From NCBI GenBank assembly GCA_003446665.1, contig DMCT01000027.1, positions 1 through 27,365 on the forward strand: DNA of 27,365 bases, given 5' to 3'. Shown one piece after another: positions 8,293-16,707 of the stretch (positions are counted from its first letter, which is position 1; every line of letters begins with the position of its first letter). The stretch is from Synergistaceae bacterium (GTDB lineage: Bacteria > Synergistota > Synergistia > Synergistales > Thermovirgaceae). The notes under the pieces are model-generated. The model ran no database searches. It was not told the origin of the DNA and saw only the letters and a list, made by a program, of their open reading frames with translations. The translations under genes were made by a program, and so were the position numbers.

Positions 8293-8308
8293 TAGGTAAT
8301 TATACCTA
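8293..8308. promoter_or_regulatory. Palindrome between divergent promoters (candidate operator)
   Basis: TAGGTA-ATTA-TACCTA is a perfect 6-bp inverted repeat with a 4-base centre. It contains the minus-strand TATAAT and overlaps the first bases of the plus-strand -35 box, so a bound dimeric regulator could block both promoters. The binding protein is unknown. Confidence 0.4.
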
Positions 8309-8327
8309 GACGAGGGGGGCTTGCGAA
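8299..8327 (-). promoter_or_regulatory. Candidate promoter for the DUF3343 gene
   Basis: On the minus strand TTCGCA (8327-8322, 4/6) and a perfect TATAAT (8304-8299) are separated by 17 bases, giving a leader of about 55 bases before the GTG at 8237. Confidence 0.5.
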
Positions 8328-8336
8328 AGATACAAT
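8307..8336 (+). promoter_or_regulatory. Candidate promoter for the ompH-like gene
   Basis: TAGACG (8307-8312, 4/6) and TACAAT (8331-8336, 5/6) are separated by 18 bases. It overlaps the opposing promoter of the DUF3343 gene, so the two cannot be occupied at once. Confidence 0.45.
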
Positions 8337-8371
8337 AAGGCGGTATGAATGCCGCTAAAGGAGGTTCTTTT

Positions 8372-8818
8372 ATGACCATCAACGTGAAAAGAGCAGCAGC
8401 TGTTCTGGCGTTGGGCGTGTTACTCGTCGCCAATGCTTCGGGGATCGCCGCTGCGCAGGAGAAAGTGGGAGTGATTGATCCACAGAAAGTGCTTTTCCAG
8501 CACCCCAAATTTCAGGAGGTCCAAAGACAGATAAAGTCGGTGGTTGACAAGAAACAGCAGGAAGCGAGAACTGCCATAGAACAGACATCCGACAATCAGC
8601 AAAAGCAGCAGATATTCGAAAAGAAACGCCAGGAGGCGGCCATGGAAGAACAGAAACTGATGGAGCCTTTATTCAAGGATATAGACCTGGCTATACGTAC
8701 CGTGGCCAAATTGAAGTCCATAACTGTCGTTCTCGACAAGGGACAGGTTTTCTTCGGGGGAACGGACATCACTGAAGACGTGATCCAGGAACTCAAGAAA
8801 AAGTATGCCACAAATTGA
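8372..8818 (+). CDS. OmpH/Skp-family periplasmic chaperone-like protein
   Basis: This 148-residue protein begins with a Sec signal peptide (MTINVKR, a hydrophobic stretch, then a likely cleavage after AAAQ/AAQE at about residue 29). The mature part starts with KVGVIDPQKVLFQHPKFQEV, the OmpH/Skp N-terminal strand, continues as a long charged helix (coiled-coil tentacle) and closes with a short strand region containing VLDKGQVFFGG. Skp-like trimers hold unfolded outer-membrane proteins in the periplasm, which supports a two-membrane cell. The start was set at ATG 8372, 6 bases after AAAGGAGGT, rather than the upstream ATG 8345. No bamA or lpxD, common partners, is adjacent. Confidence 0.88.
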   Translation: MTINVKRAAAVLALGVLLVANASGIAAAQEKVGVIDPQKVLFQHPKFQEVQRQIKSVVDKKQQEARTAIEQTSDNQQKQQIFEKKRQEAAMEEQKLMEPLFKDIDLAIRTVAKLKSITVVLDKGQVFFGGTDITEDVIQELKKKYATN

Positions 8819-8938
8819 GCGGAGGCTCTAACCCGGAGTAAAAATCTCAAAAAGGCGGACCGAACGGCAGGGGTTTTCGAAATATCCTGAGATTTGCGTC
8901 TTGTATTCATGGATGAAGCCGAGAATAAAAGCCAAAGA

Positions 8939-8972
8939 AAGAAGCCGGGAGAGATGACTCTTCCGGCTTCTT
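8939..8972. terminator. Hairpin between convergent ompH-like gene and liv operon
   Basis: AAGAAGCCGGGAGAG (8939-8953) pairs with CTCTTCCGGCTTCTT (8958-8972) around ATGA: 15 pairs including one G-U on the plus strand. The minus-strand exit is T-rich with interruptions, so it most likely ends the liv transcript; on the plus strand no T tract follows. Confidence 0.6.
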
Positions 8973-9003
8973 GCACACGTTATGTATTTGCCGATCATGT
9001 TCG

Positions 9004-9728
<725 letters not shown>

Positions 9729-9732
<4 letters not shown>

Positions 9733-10505
9733 GCCTCAGGCACCTCCTCTCCCAGGTATGCCCGCAGGACCTCGGGGTGATTCTGTATGGTCTCTGGATT
9801 TCCTTCGGCTATTTTTGCGCCGAAGTTCATGCAGATCACGTAAGGACAAATTTCCATCACCAGTTCCATGTGGTGTTCTATGACAAGTATGGTTAGCTTG
9901 AAATCCCTGTGAATTTCCTTTATGAGCTCGTTGAGTTCCATTACTTCTTCAGGGTTCATTCCTGCGGCAGGCTCGTCGAGCAAAAGCAATTCCGGCTCAA
10001 GGGCAAGAGCGCGGGCTATCTCGAGACGCCGCTGGTATCCGTAGGGCAGCGTTCCCGCCGCCTGGTACGCCCTGTCGGCAAGGCCGACGCGATCGAGCAG
10101 TTCCATGCTCCTGAGGCGAATGTCGGTTTCGGTCTTTTTCCATCGACCAAGGTGGGTTACTGCTTCCAGAAAGCTGTAGTGGTGATGCTGCTGACAGGCC
10201 GTCATGACGTTCTCCAGCGCCGAAGAACGCTGAAAAAGCCTGAGGTTCTGGAACGTTCTGGCGATTCCCCTCCCTATGACCTCGTAGGATTTGAGACTGG
10301 AAATGTCCTCGCCCTTGAAAGAGATGTGCCCGGTGTCGAGTGGGTAGATACCGGTGATCAGGTTGAAAACCGTTGTCTTTCCCGCACCGTTTGGACCTAT
10401 GAGGCCGGCCAGCATACCTTTCTCGAGTACGAAATCCATATCGGCTACGGCGTGGACTCCGCCAAAAAACTTGTTTACTCCGGAGACTTCCAGGATCGGC
10501 GTCAT
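9729..10505 (-). CDS. livG: Branched-chain amino-acid ABC transporter ATPase LivG
   Basis: This is the second ATPase of the Liv system, 258 residues. Walker A GPNGAGKTT is at 37-45, the LivG-type signature LPYGYQRRLEIARAL at about 153-167 (usually LPYGQQ in homologues) and Walker B LLLLDEPAAGMNP at about 173-185. The IARTFQNLRLF segment after the Q-loop is also diagnostic for LivG. Both ends overlap neighbours by 4 bases (ATGA with livM upstream and livF downstream), which suggests strict co-translation of permease and ATPases. Confidence 0.95.
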
Positions 10506-11395
10506 CGTTTAACGCCTCCCCCGTGCCGTTTGTCTGCAGGTTTCAACCGTCTGGTCAAGTTCCTGAAGAAGGTTTTGCCGAGCTCTTTTTGTCCCATGAT
10601 GCCTTCGGGCCTGAAGATCATTATGATGACTATCACGGCGCCGTATATCAGCATACGGTACTGGGAAATGGGCCTGAAAAGTTCTGTTACCAGGGTGATG
10701 ATGCCTGTGCCTATAAGGGTGCCGCTCATCGATCCCAGCCCGCCGAACACCACGACGGAAGTAAGCTCCGTGCTTTTGATCATGTCGAACATGATCGGTT
10801 GTATGAAAGAAAGAAAACCTGCAAGAAGAGCTCCGGCGACGCCGCAATAAAAACCTGATATGGCAAGGCTCAAAACCCTTAACTTCGCCGTGTTGAACCC
10901 GAGCAGGGAAGCAGCCAGATAGTCGTCACGGCAAGCCTTGAATGCTCGCCCGTAACGACTGTTGATCAGGCAGAACATGGCGAAGGCCATCACCAGGAAA
11001 AAAGCCAGGGCCACTGGCAACGTCGTGTAAGGTGGTATACCCGGCACTCCCCGGGCCCCCCTGGTCACCGACTGCCAGTTTTCAAGAATGAGCCTGATTG
11101 CTTCACCAAGTCCAATGGAGGCAATGGCGTAGTAGTCTCCCATAAGCTTCAGGGTGGGGATGCCCACGAGCCACGCCACAAGCATCGCCCCCGTCCCTCC
11201 CAGGAAAATGCCTGCCAGCCATGGTATGCCGGCCTTCATAATCAACAGGGAAGAGATATAGGCACCCAGGGCCATGTAGCCCGCGTGCCCCAACGTGAAT
11301 ATTCCTGTAAAACCCGTCAAAAGAGAAACTCCCATAGCAGCTATGGAATTTACGCAAAGCAGGATGATTATGCCTTCAGTGTATCCGCTGAACAT
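10502..11395 (-). CDS. livM: Branched-chain amino-acid ABC permease LivM
   Basis: This 297-residue integral membrane protein has about eight to nine hydrophobic helices. It contains LivM landmarks: an N-terminal LLTGFTGIFTLGHAGYMALGAY segment of permease type, the GDYYAIASIGLGEAIR stretch, and the ABC coupling region with GRAFKACRDDYLAASLLG, where EAA-like residues contact the ATPases. The ATG at 11395 has GGGAG upstream. It pairs with LivH to form the membrane channel and lies between livH and livG in the usual order. Its end overlaps the livG ATG by 4 bases. Confidence 0.93.
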   Translation of the reverse strand: MFSGYTEGIIILLCVNSIAAMGVSLLTGFTGIFTLGHAGYMALGAYISSLLIMKAGIPWLAGIFLGGTGAMLVAWLVGIPTLKLMGDYYAIASIGLGEAIRLILENWQSVTRGARGVPGIPPYTTLPVALAFFLVMAFAMFCLINSRYGRAFKACRDDYLAASLLGFNTAKLRVLSLAISGFYCGVAGALLAGFLSFIQPIMFDMIKSTELTSVVVFGGLGSMSGTLIGTGIITLVTELFRPISQYRMLIYGAVIVIIMIFRPEGIMGQKELGKTFFRNLTRRLKPADKRHGGGVKR

Positions 11396-11410
11396 GGGTT
11401 CTTCTCCCTT

Positions 11411-12292
11411 CTAGACCTTTTCCTTGACGTCTTTGCCGAAAAGTCCTGTTGGCCGGATCAGCAAGGTTATGACCAAAAGCAAAAAGACCACCAGGTCCCG
11501 CATCTGGCTCGAAATGAATCCAGCGGTGAGCATTTCGGCGAGGCCGAGGATCAGACTTCCCACGACAGCCCCGGGAAGAGAGCCAAGTCCGCCTATGACG
11601 GCGGCTACGAAGGCCTTTATGGTGATAAGGCCGAGTTGGGGGTAGAGGGTATAGCGTACCGAAAGGAATATTCCTCCCACGGCAGCGAGCAGGCCGGCGG
11701 TAAAAAAGACTATCGAAATGAGTCGGTTCACGTTGACACCCATCAGGCCCGCTACCTTCAAATCATAGGCTGCGGCACGAATGGCCAGGCCCCACTTGGT
11801 CCTTGTCAAGAAAATCTGAAGTCCGGAGAGGAAAACGACGGCCGTTACCAGGGATAGAATGTCGAACATGCTTGTTGTCGCTATGCCGAAAAGCGATACC
11901 GGCTGCGTCGGTATGACCGGTGGCAGGGCACGAAACCTTCCTCCGGCTATGATAACGAATATGTTTTCTATCACGATGCTCATACCCATGGATGCTATCA
12001 GGAGGTAGAGTGTCACGTTCGTGCGCTCACGAATGGGTTTGTAAGCCAGTTTTTCCGTGAGCACCGCGCAAAAGCCGGCGCCTATGAGGGCGGCCAGACT
12101 TGCGATCCATATCCCGCCGCCAATTGACCTTAAAATGAAATAACAGATGTACCCTCCTATGACCAAAAAGCCGCCGTGAGCGAAGTTTGAAAAAAGAAGA
12201 ATCGAATATACAAGGGAGTACCCTACAGCTATGAGGGCATATACAGATCCGAGTGAAAGGCCGTTTATCACCTGTTGCAGGACAGTCTCCAA
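11411..12292 (-). CDS. livH: Branched-chain amino-acid ABC permease LivH
   Basis: This 293-residue membrane protein starts with LQQVINGLSLGSVYALIAVG, a sequence highly typical of LivH, and has about eight membrane helices. The conserved segment LAIRAAAYDLKVAGLMGVN near the middle is the coupling region, and GGLGSLPGAVVGSLILG near the C-terminus is also family-specific. The start is TTG at 12292, with GAGGTG about ten bases upstream. The first gene of the operon, livJ, lies 89 bases away, separated by a hairpin that may lower permease expression relative to the binding protein. Confidence 0.93.
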   Translation of the reverse strand: METVLQQVINGLSLGSVYALIAVGYSLVYSILLFSNFAHGGFLVIGGYICYFILRSIGGGIWIASLAALIGAGFCAVLTEKLAYKPIRERTNVTLYLLIASMGMSIVIENIFVIIAGGRFRALPPVIPTQPVSLFGIATTSMFDILSLVTAVVFLSGLQIFLTRTKWGLAIRAAAYDLKVAGLMGVNVNRLISIVFFTAGLLAAVGGIFLSVRYTLYPQLGLITIKAFVAAVIGGLGSLPGAVVGSLILGLAEMLTAGFISSQMRDLVVFLLLVITLLIRPTGLFGKDVKEKV

Positions 12293-12320
12293 ACTAAGGA
12301 CACCTCGCTTTCAGAAAAAG

Positions 12321-12343
12321 GCGGGCGCAGAGAACGCGCCCGC
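12321..12343 (-). terminator. Terminator/attenuator between livJ and livH
   Basis: GCGGGCGC (12321-12328) and GCGCCCGC (12336-12343) form a perfect 8-bp stem with a 7-base loop. Read on the minus strand it is followed by CTTTTTC (five T), directly after livJ. It probably releases part of the transcripts so that livJ is made in excess. Confidence 0.65.
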
Positions 12344-12381
12344 ACGGGTTTTTCGGATATACCCTGGAACAGTCGAGTCCC

Positions 12382-13536
12382 CTATTCGGGCTTGATCTTC
12401 TTGAAGAACTGTCCCCGTCCGTCTTTGGCGACCAGGACTACACCGTCTTTGTCCTTCGGATTGTGGAACTCGTCCATGGTGATGACGGCGTGGTGCAACT
12501 CAAGATTCTCCGTTTTCTCGAGCGCGTCCCTTATTGCTTTCGGGTCAGTGCTGTTAGCCCGTTTGATTGCGTCGGCCACCAGGTACATGGCGTCATAGGC
12601 CAGGATCCCGTTGACGAACTCCTTGCACTCGTCGTTGTATTTTTCCCTGTAAGAGGCAAAGAAGGGCTGCATGGCAGGGTCTTCCGGAGCCACGTGGTTG
12701 ATCCAGTAGGAGTTTTCCATCGCATCGCCCGCGATCTCCCACATGAATTCACCGTAGCCGTCCCCCCCGACGAAGACTATCTCATCCATGCCGAGTTCCC
12801 GGGCCTGCTTCATGATAAGGGCCATTTCCTTGCCCATGTTGGGAAGAACCAAAACGTCGGCTCCGCTTTTGCGTATTTCCGTCAGCTGTGCACGGAAGTC
12901 CACGTCCTGGCCGCCCCTGAAGCCCAAATCCGCCACGACCTTTCCGCCGTAGTTGCCGTAGCTTTTCATAAAGAATTCCCTGAGTCCCTGGGAGTAATCG
13001 TTACCGACGTCGTAAAGAATGGCTGCTTTCAGCCTGCCCAGTTCCCTGGCCGAGAAGTAGGCTATAAGCTTGCCCTGGTAGGGGTCGGTGAAACAGATCC
13101 TGAACGAATAGGGCCTTACCTTGCCGCTTTCGTCCATGGTAACGTAGGGGTTGGTAGAGACCGTTCCTATCTGTGAAACTCCTGCCTTGTTGACAACGGC
13201 AGCAGTGGCTATGTTTATACCGCTTCCGTTGGCGCCGACGATCGCAGATACCTTGTCTTCCTCGATCATCCTCCTCACCGCGTTGACGGCGTCTTCCGCG
13301 CGGGTCCTGAAGTCATAGGGGACAAGCTCGATTTTCATTCCATTAACGCCACCCGCTGAGTTAATTTCCTCCACCGCAAGTTGCGCCGATTTCAGTTCCG
13401 TCTGCCCATAGGCCGCCCAGTCTCCCGTAAGTGCCGCCAGGTAGCCTATTTTTACGGCATCGGCGGCAAAAGCAGGACCTGCGAGAAAAGAAACAAACAT
13501 GACAAGAAAAACACCCAGAACGCAAACTCTTTTCAC
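12382..13536 (-). CDS. livJ: Branched-chain amino-acid ABC substrate-binding protein LivJ-like
   Basis: This periplasmic binding protein captures the amino acid for the LivHMGF transporter. With the GTG at 13536 as start it has 384 residues: a signal peptide MKRVCVLGVFLV... cleaved after AFA, then KIGYLAALTGDWAAYGQTELKSA, the start of the type I periplasmic-binding fold. IVGANGSGINIA and the G-x-D-x-R regions line the ligand pocket. The longest frame begins at GTG 13545, but that codon overlaps the AGGAGG site (13550-13545); GTG 13536 has 8-base spacing and gives a clean signal peptide. No lipobox cysteine is visible. Binding specificity (Leu, Ile, Val or another ligand) cannot be read from sequence. 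Confidence 0.92.
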   Translation of the reverse strand: MKRVCVLGVFLVMFVSFLAGPAFAADAVKIGYLAALTGDWAAYGQTELKSAQLAVEEINSAGGVNGMKIELVPYDFRTRAEDAVNAVRRMIEEDKVSAIVGANGSGINIATAAVVNKAGVSQIGTVSTNPYVTMDESGKVRPYSFRICFTDPYQGKLIAYFSARELGRLKAAILYDVGNDYSQGLREFFMKSYGNYGGKVVADLGFRGGQDVDFRAQLTEIRKSGADVLVLPNMGKEMALIMKQARELGMDEIVFVGGDGYGEFMWEIAGDAMENSYWINHVAPEDPAMQPFFASYREKYNDECKEFVNGILAYDAMYLVADAIKRANSTDPKAIRDALEKTENLELHHAVITMDEFHNPKDKDGVVLVAKDGRGQFFKKIKPE

Positions 13537-13574
13537 ACCCCACACCTCCTGAAATAACTCGAAGTTGAAACAAT

Positions 13575-13602
13575 ATTATCATAGTTCCCGGTATTTCGGG
13601 AA
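13575..13602 (-). promoter_or_regulatory. Candidate livJ operon promoter with embedded inverted repeat
   Basis: On the minus strand TTCCCG (13602-13597) and GATAAT (13580-13575) are 16 bases apart; the -35 match is weak. The perfect repeat TTCCCG-N6-CGGGAA (13585-13602) covers the -35 box and spacer and could be an operator. Confidence 0.35.
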
Positions 13603-13621
13603 TGGGAAAGAGCCGTCCGAA

Positions 13622-13649
13622 TTTACTAGACAAAGCCGTGAGGTATACT
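13622..13649 (+). promoter_or_regulatory. Candidate promoter for the HAD phosphatase gene
   Basis: TTTACT (13622-13627, 4/6) and TATACT (13644-13649, 5/6) are 16 bases apart, about 25 bases before the start codon. It is divergent from the livJ promoter. Confidence 0.4.
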
Positions 13650-13675
13650 GTTAAAAGGATCTTCGCAAAGAAGGG

Positions 13676-14566
13676 GTGATCGGCCTGAAGGAGAAAATTA
13701 TCGTTACCGATATTGACGGGACCCTGGCCCACAGGGACCGGATACCCGAAGAGGTGGTAAAAAGCTGTGGGCTCCTCAGGGCAAAAGGTTGGACCATGCA
13801 CGTCGCCACGGGGCGTATTCTGGCTGCGGCAGTGCCTCATGCGCTCACTATAAAGGCCCTTAGTCCCGCCATCGTCTACGACGGAGCGCGTGTAATGGGA
13901 ATAGAAAATGGCGTCGTCTTCACCGAGTCCAAATTATCGGGAGACGTGCTTTCTTTGGCCCTGGAGCGAATCTGGGACATGCCGGTGATGTTGCAACTAT
14001 TCGGTGACGAGCTGGTGTACTGCAGGCCCGAAGATGTCAAGGTCGCAGAATATTTCCGCTCTATCGGCGTCCCCGTAAAGGAAGAACTGCTTTCTCCTGG
14101 TGTGGAAGGGGAATATTTCAGGGGAATCGTGTATGGGCCGCCCCCGGAGGTAGAAAAAGCCAGACGCGCCCTCGAAAAGGTTCTCGAAGGACTTGCCACG
14201 ATCACCATGGCCGGGGAGTCTTTCCTGGATATTTTGCCGCAGGGCGTCTCGAAAGGTTCGGCCCTGGACTGGTACCTTGGGAGCCTGAAGCACCGGCCGC
14301 GGGTGGTGGTCGCCGTGGGTGACCACCTGAACGACTGTGAGCTTCTCGATCGGGCTGACATAGCCGTATCGATGGAAGACGCGCCCCCAATGTTGAAGCA
14401 AAAGGCCGATATCATCCTGCCTCCGGCTTCGGAGGGAGGTTTCAGAAAGCTGCCGGAATACCTTCTCGACCAGAGTTTCGTCCAGGATCTGATGTTTTCC
14501 CGACACGCTCCCGAAAAGGGAAGAGGATTGGTTCCCGTCGAAAAAAATAAAGAAGGCCTTTGTTGA
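13676..14566 (+). CDS. HAD superfamily hydrolase, Cof-like (subfamily IIB)
   Basis: This 296-residue protein is a Cof-type HAD phosphatase. Motif I is TDIDGTL, with the nucleophile D12 and acid D14. A threonine/glycine-rich motif II lies in VATGR near residue 43, a C2-type cap occupies the middle, and motif IV is [10 protein letters not shown] at about 222-231 (magnesium-binding aspartates). Such enzymes dephosphorylate sugar phosphates, nucleotides or cofactors; the substrate is unknown. The start is uncertain: GTG 13676 is the first codon, but GAAGGGG lies so close that CTG 13685 is also conceivable. It is followed 38 bases later by the adenosine-specific kinase family gene and is divergent from livJ. 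Confidence 0.85.
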   Translation: MIGLKEKIIVTDIDGTLAHRDRIPEEVVKSCGLLRAKGWTMHVATGRILAAAVPHALTIKALSPAIVYDGARVMGIENGVVFTESKLSGDVLSLALERIWDMPVMLQLFGDELVYCRPEDVKVAEYFRSIGVPVKEELLSPGVEGEYFRGIVYGPPPEVEKARRALEKVLEGLATITMAGESFLDILPQGVSKGSALDWYLGSLKHRPRVVVAVGDHLNDCELLDRADIAVSMEDAPPMLKQKADIILPPASEGGFRKLPEYLLDQSFVQDLMFSRHAPEKGRGLVPVEKNKEGLC

Positions 14567-14604
14567 GGGGAAAACTGGTAAATCTTTATCGGAGGTGTGG
14601 AAAA

Positions 14605-15102
14605 ATGGCGAAAATCGAAAAATGGGACGTAGTCGAGGCGGTTATCCCGCAAGATTGCAACATCATTATCGGGCAAAGTCACTTCATAAAGACGGTGGAG
14701 GACCTTTACGAAGCCCTCACGACGGCGTCGCCTTCGCTCGAGTTCGGGATAGCCTTTTGCGAGGCTTCCGGCGTTTGTCTGATCAGAAAGGAAGGTAATT
14801 CGAAAGACCTTATAGATGCTGCTGTTGAGACCGCGAAAAGGATAGCGGCAGGTCATGTCTTTGTCATATTGCTGAGGAACGGCTACCCGATAAATGTCAT
14901 GGACAGGATAAAGTCCGTGCAAGAGGTCTGTCGTATCTTTGCCGCAACGGCAAACCCCTTGCAGGTAATAGTGGCAGAGACCTCGCAGGGACGAGGCGTG
15001 GCGGGTGTTGTCGACGGTTTTATCCCCAAGGGCGTGGAAACAGAAAAAGACGTCGAAGACAGAAAACGCCTTCTCAGAGATATCATCGGCTACAAGCGCT
15101 AG
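14605..15102 (+). CDS. Adenosine-specific kinase family protein (PF04008)
   Basis: The 165-residue protein matches the adenosine-specific kinase family (formerly DUF355): [12 protein letters not shown] near the N-terminus, [29 protein letters not shown], and the C-terminal [25 protein letters not shown] segment. The family is named from structural evidence for adenosine binding in an archaeal member; the physiological reaction is poorly established. The start was set to ATG 14605, 7 bases after GGAGGTG (14591-14597); the open frame extends 15 codons further upstream without a ribosome binding site. It follows the HAD gene closely and may share its transcript, suggesting a nucleoside or nucleotide link (inference). 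Confidence 0.85.
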   Translation: MAKIEKWDVVEAVIPQDCNIIIGQSHFIKTVEDLYEALTTASPSLEFGIAFCEASGVCLIRKEGNSKDLIDAAVETAKRIAAGHVFVILLRNGYPINVMDRIKSVQEVCRIFAATANPLQVIVAETSQGRGVAGVVDGFIPKGVETEKDVEDRKRLLRDIIGYKR

Positions 15103-15138
15103 CAAAATTTCGGGCAAGCTTCCTCAAAAGGGGCGGGG

Positions 15139-16509
15139 TCATATTTGGCGCAGCCCCTTCAATATACCGAGGACGGTTATGGCTCCGGATGCAAAAAGAC
15201 CTGCGAACAACGGTTCTGTTATGGCCCCGGTCAGAGGGCTGAGGACGGTAACGGTAAGCCCTGTTAGGCTTGCGGCGAAAGCCCACCCTGAAGAAAGCCT
15301 GGAAGGAAGCATTATCCCGACGACAAGCGGGAAAAACGTCCCGGCCCCCCTAAGTCCCATGCTGAGGTAGCTCCATTCAAGAATCAGGGAATCCATGCCG
15401 AGCAAGGTCGTCAGTGCCGCTAGAAAGACCGTGAAAGTCACAGCCGCACGGCTGGCAAAAAGAAGATGCCTTTTGCCGCAGGCTGATTTCTTGTAGGGGA
15501 CATAGCAGTCATAGACGAGATTTGTGGCGATCCCCAGAGAAAGGCCCGCCGCGGTGCCGATAACGGTAACCAGGATTCCGCCCCAAAGTACGCCTCCCAA
15601 AACGGGATGGAAGCTGTTTTCTATGAAATAGGACAAGGCCTCGGAGGACTTTATCTGTACCCCGGAATGGCGAAGTCCGAGTCCGATCAAAACCCCCAGA
15701 AGGCCGAGAGGCGGCATCAACACCGCGGAAACGAGCGCGCCCTTTCGTGCCGTCTCCGGACTTGACGCAGAAAAGACGGCCTGTATGTAGATTTGTGTAC
15801 ACAATATGCCTATGATGAGTGAGACACCGGCGTTCAGCCCCTTGGCCAAGCCTTTTCCGAAGAGACTGAAAAAAGGATATGAAGGAAGGTCGGCGAAAAG
15901 AGCAGAGGGAGTATGTCCATTTTTCAGGGTTGCGAGGCCGCAGACTGTCAGGACACCGTAAAGGAGAAATATTTTCAGCACACCAAGCGAACTGTAGCCT
16001 TTAAGACCGCCGCTGAAGAGAAAGGCCAGAACAAAAAAAGAAAAAACAAGTGGCGTAATCCAGGCCGGGCCGGGCAAAAAACGTCCCAAAAGCGCCCCGC
16101 CCGCCAAAAACTGGGCGACTACGGACAAGAACGTTCCGATGGTGGATGCCCACATCGCCGTCGAGCCGGTACGGCGACCGTATGCCTTTGTCAAAAAACC
16201 CGGAATCGTCTCCACCCCGGCGGAGCGCAGGGGCACGGCAAACCAAAGCCCCAGCACCAGACATCCGATGCCGCCGCCAAGGGTAAACCACCATGCGGCC
16301 AGGCCCCATTCGTAAGCCATTTCGACCGTCCCGACCGTGGACGCGCCGCCTACGAGAGCACCTAAAAGCACACCGGAAACAGAGACTGCAGAGGCCTTCC
16401 TACCTGCCAGTGAGTAGTCCCTGTCGCCGGAAACATAGCGGCCCAGACGTAAACCGAGAATGACGAAAAATGCTACCATAATGGATGCAAAAAGGAAAAA
16501 AAGTCCCAT
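15139..16509 (-). CDS. Sodium:solute symporter family (SSS) transporter
   Basis: The 456-residue integral membrane protein has about twelve to thirteen hydrophobic helices. SLAGRKASAVSVSGVLLGALVGGAS followed by TVEMAYEWGLAAWWF is typical of the first helices of the SSS family (PF00474), which couple uptake of sugars, amino acids, carboxylates or pantothenate to sodium. The ligand cannot be identified. The start was placed at ATG 16509, 5 bases after GGAGGGG, instead of the upstream end of the open frame at 16728, which would overlap the radA promoter and first codons. It is convergent with the adenosine-specific kinase family gene (36-base gap) and divergent from radA. Confidence 0.85.
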   Translation of the reverse strand: MGLFFLFASIMVAFFVILGLRLGRYVSGDRDYSLAGRKASAVSVSGVLLGALVGGASTVGTVEMAYEWGLAAWWFTLGGGIGCLVLGLWFAVPLRSAGVETIPGFLTKAYGRRTGSTAMWASTIGTFLSVVAQFLAGGALLGRFLPGPAWITPLVFSFFVLAFLFSGGLKGYSSLGVLKIFLLYGVLTVCGLATLKNGHTPSALFADLPSYPFFSLFGKGLAKGLNAGVSLIIGILCTQIYIQAVFSASSPETARKGALVSAVLMPPLGLLGVLIGLGLRHSGVQIKSSEALSYFIENSFHPVLGGVLWGGILVTVIGTAAGLSLGIATNLVYDCYVPYKKSACGKRHLLFASRAAVTFTVFLAALTTLLGMDSLILEWSYLSMGLRGAGTFFPLVVGIMLPSRLSSGWAFAASLTGLTVTVLSPLTGAITEPLFAGLFASGAITVLGILKGLRQI

Positions 16510-16614
16510 GAGAACCCCTCCGGTAACGATGTAGACTGTACCATATACATTCAAGGCTGTAATTCTTTGCCCTTTTGAGGGCAGGTTTTGTGGTTTCTGA
16601 TTTTTAAAAATTGC

Positions 16615-16644
16615 TCGACACCGGGTGGTGATGCCTGTTACAAT
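16615..16644 (+). promoter_or_regulatory. Candidate sigma-70 promoter of the radA-nfeD-slipin operon
   Basis: TCGACA (16615-16620, 5/6) and TACAAT (16639-16644, 5/6) are 18 bases apart, giving a leader of about 57 bases before the radA ATG. This supports the shorter radA start. Confidence 0.55.
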
Positions 16645-16707
16645 GTGCTTGAACGATGGAAACAGGTAAACAGGACCTTGAGAGAGGATAAAAAGGCAGG
16701 GTTGAGA

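Noticed and set aside
8842..8895. AAATCTCA / TGAGATTT repeat after the ompH-like gene
   Set aside because: The arms are 38 bases apart and no T tract follows; probably chance.
15128..15159. AAGGGGC/GCCCCTT hairpin at the convergent end of the symporter gene
   Set aside because: The 18-base loop and only four T make it a weak terminator, and it overlaps the coding end.
16569..16582. GCCCT-TTTG-AGGGC hairpin between the symporter and radA
   Set aside because: A 5-bp stem with no T tract in either useful direction; too short to call an operator or terminator.
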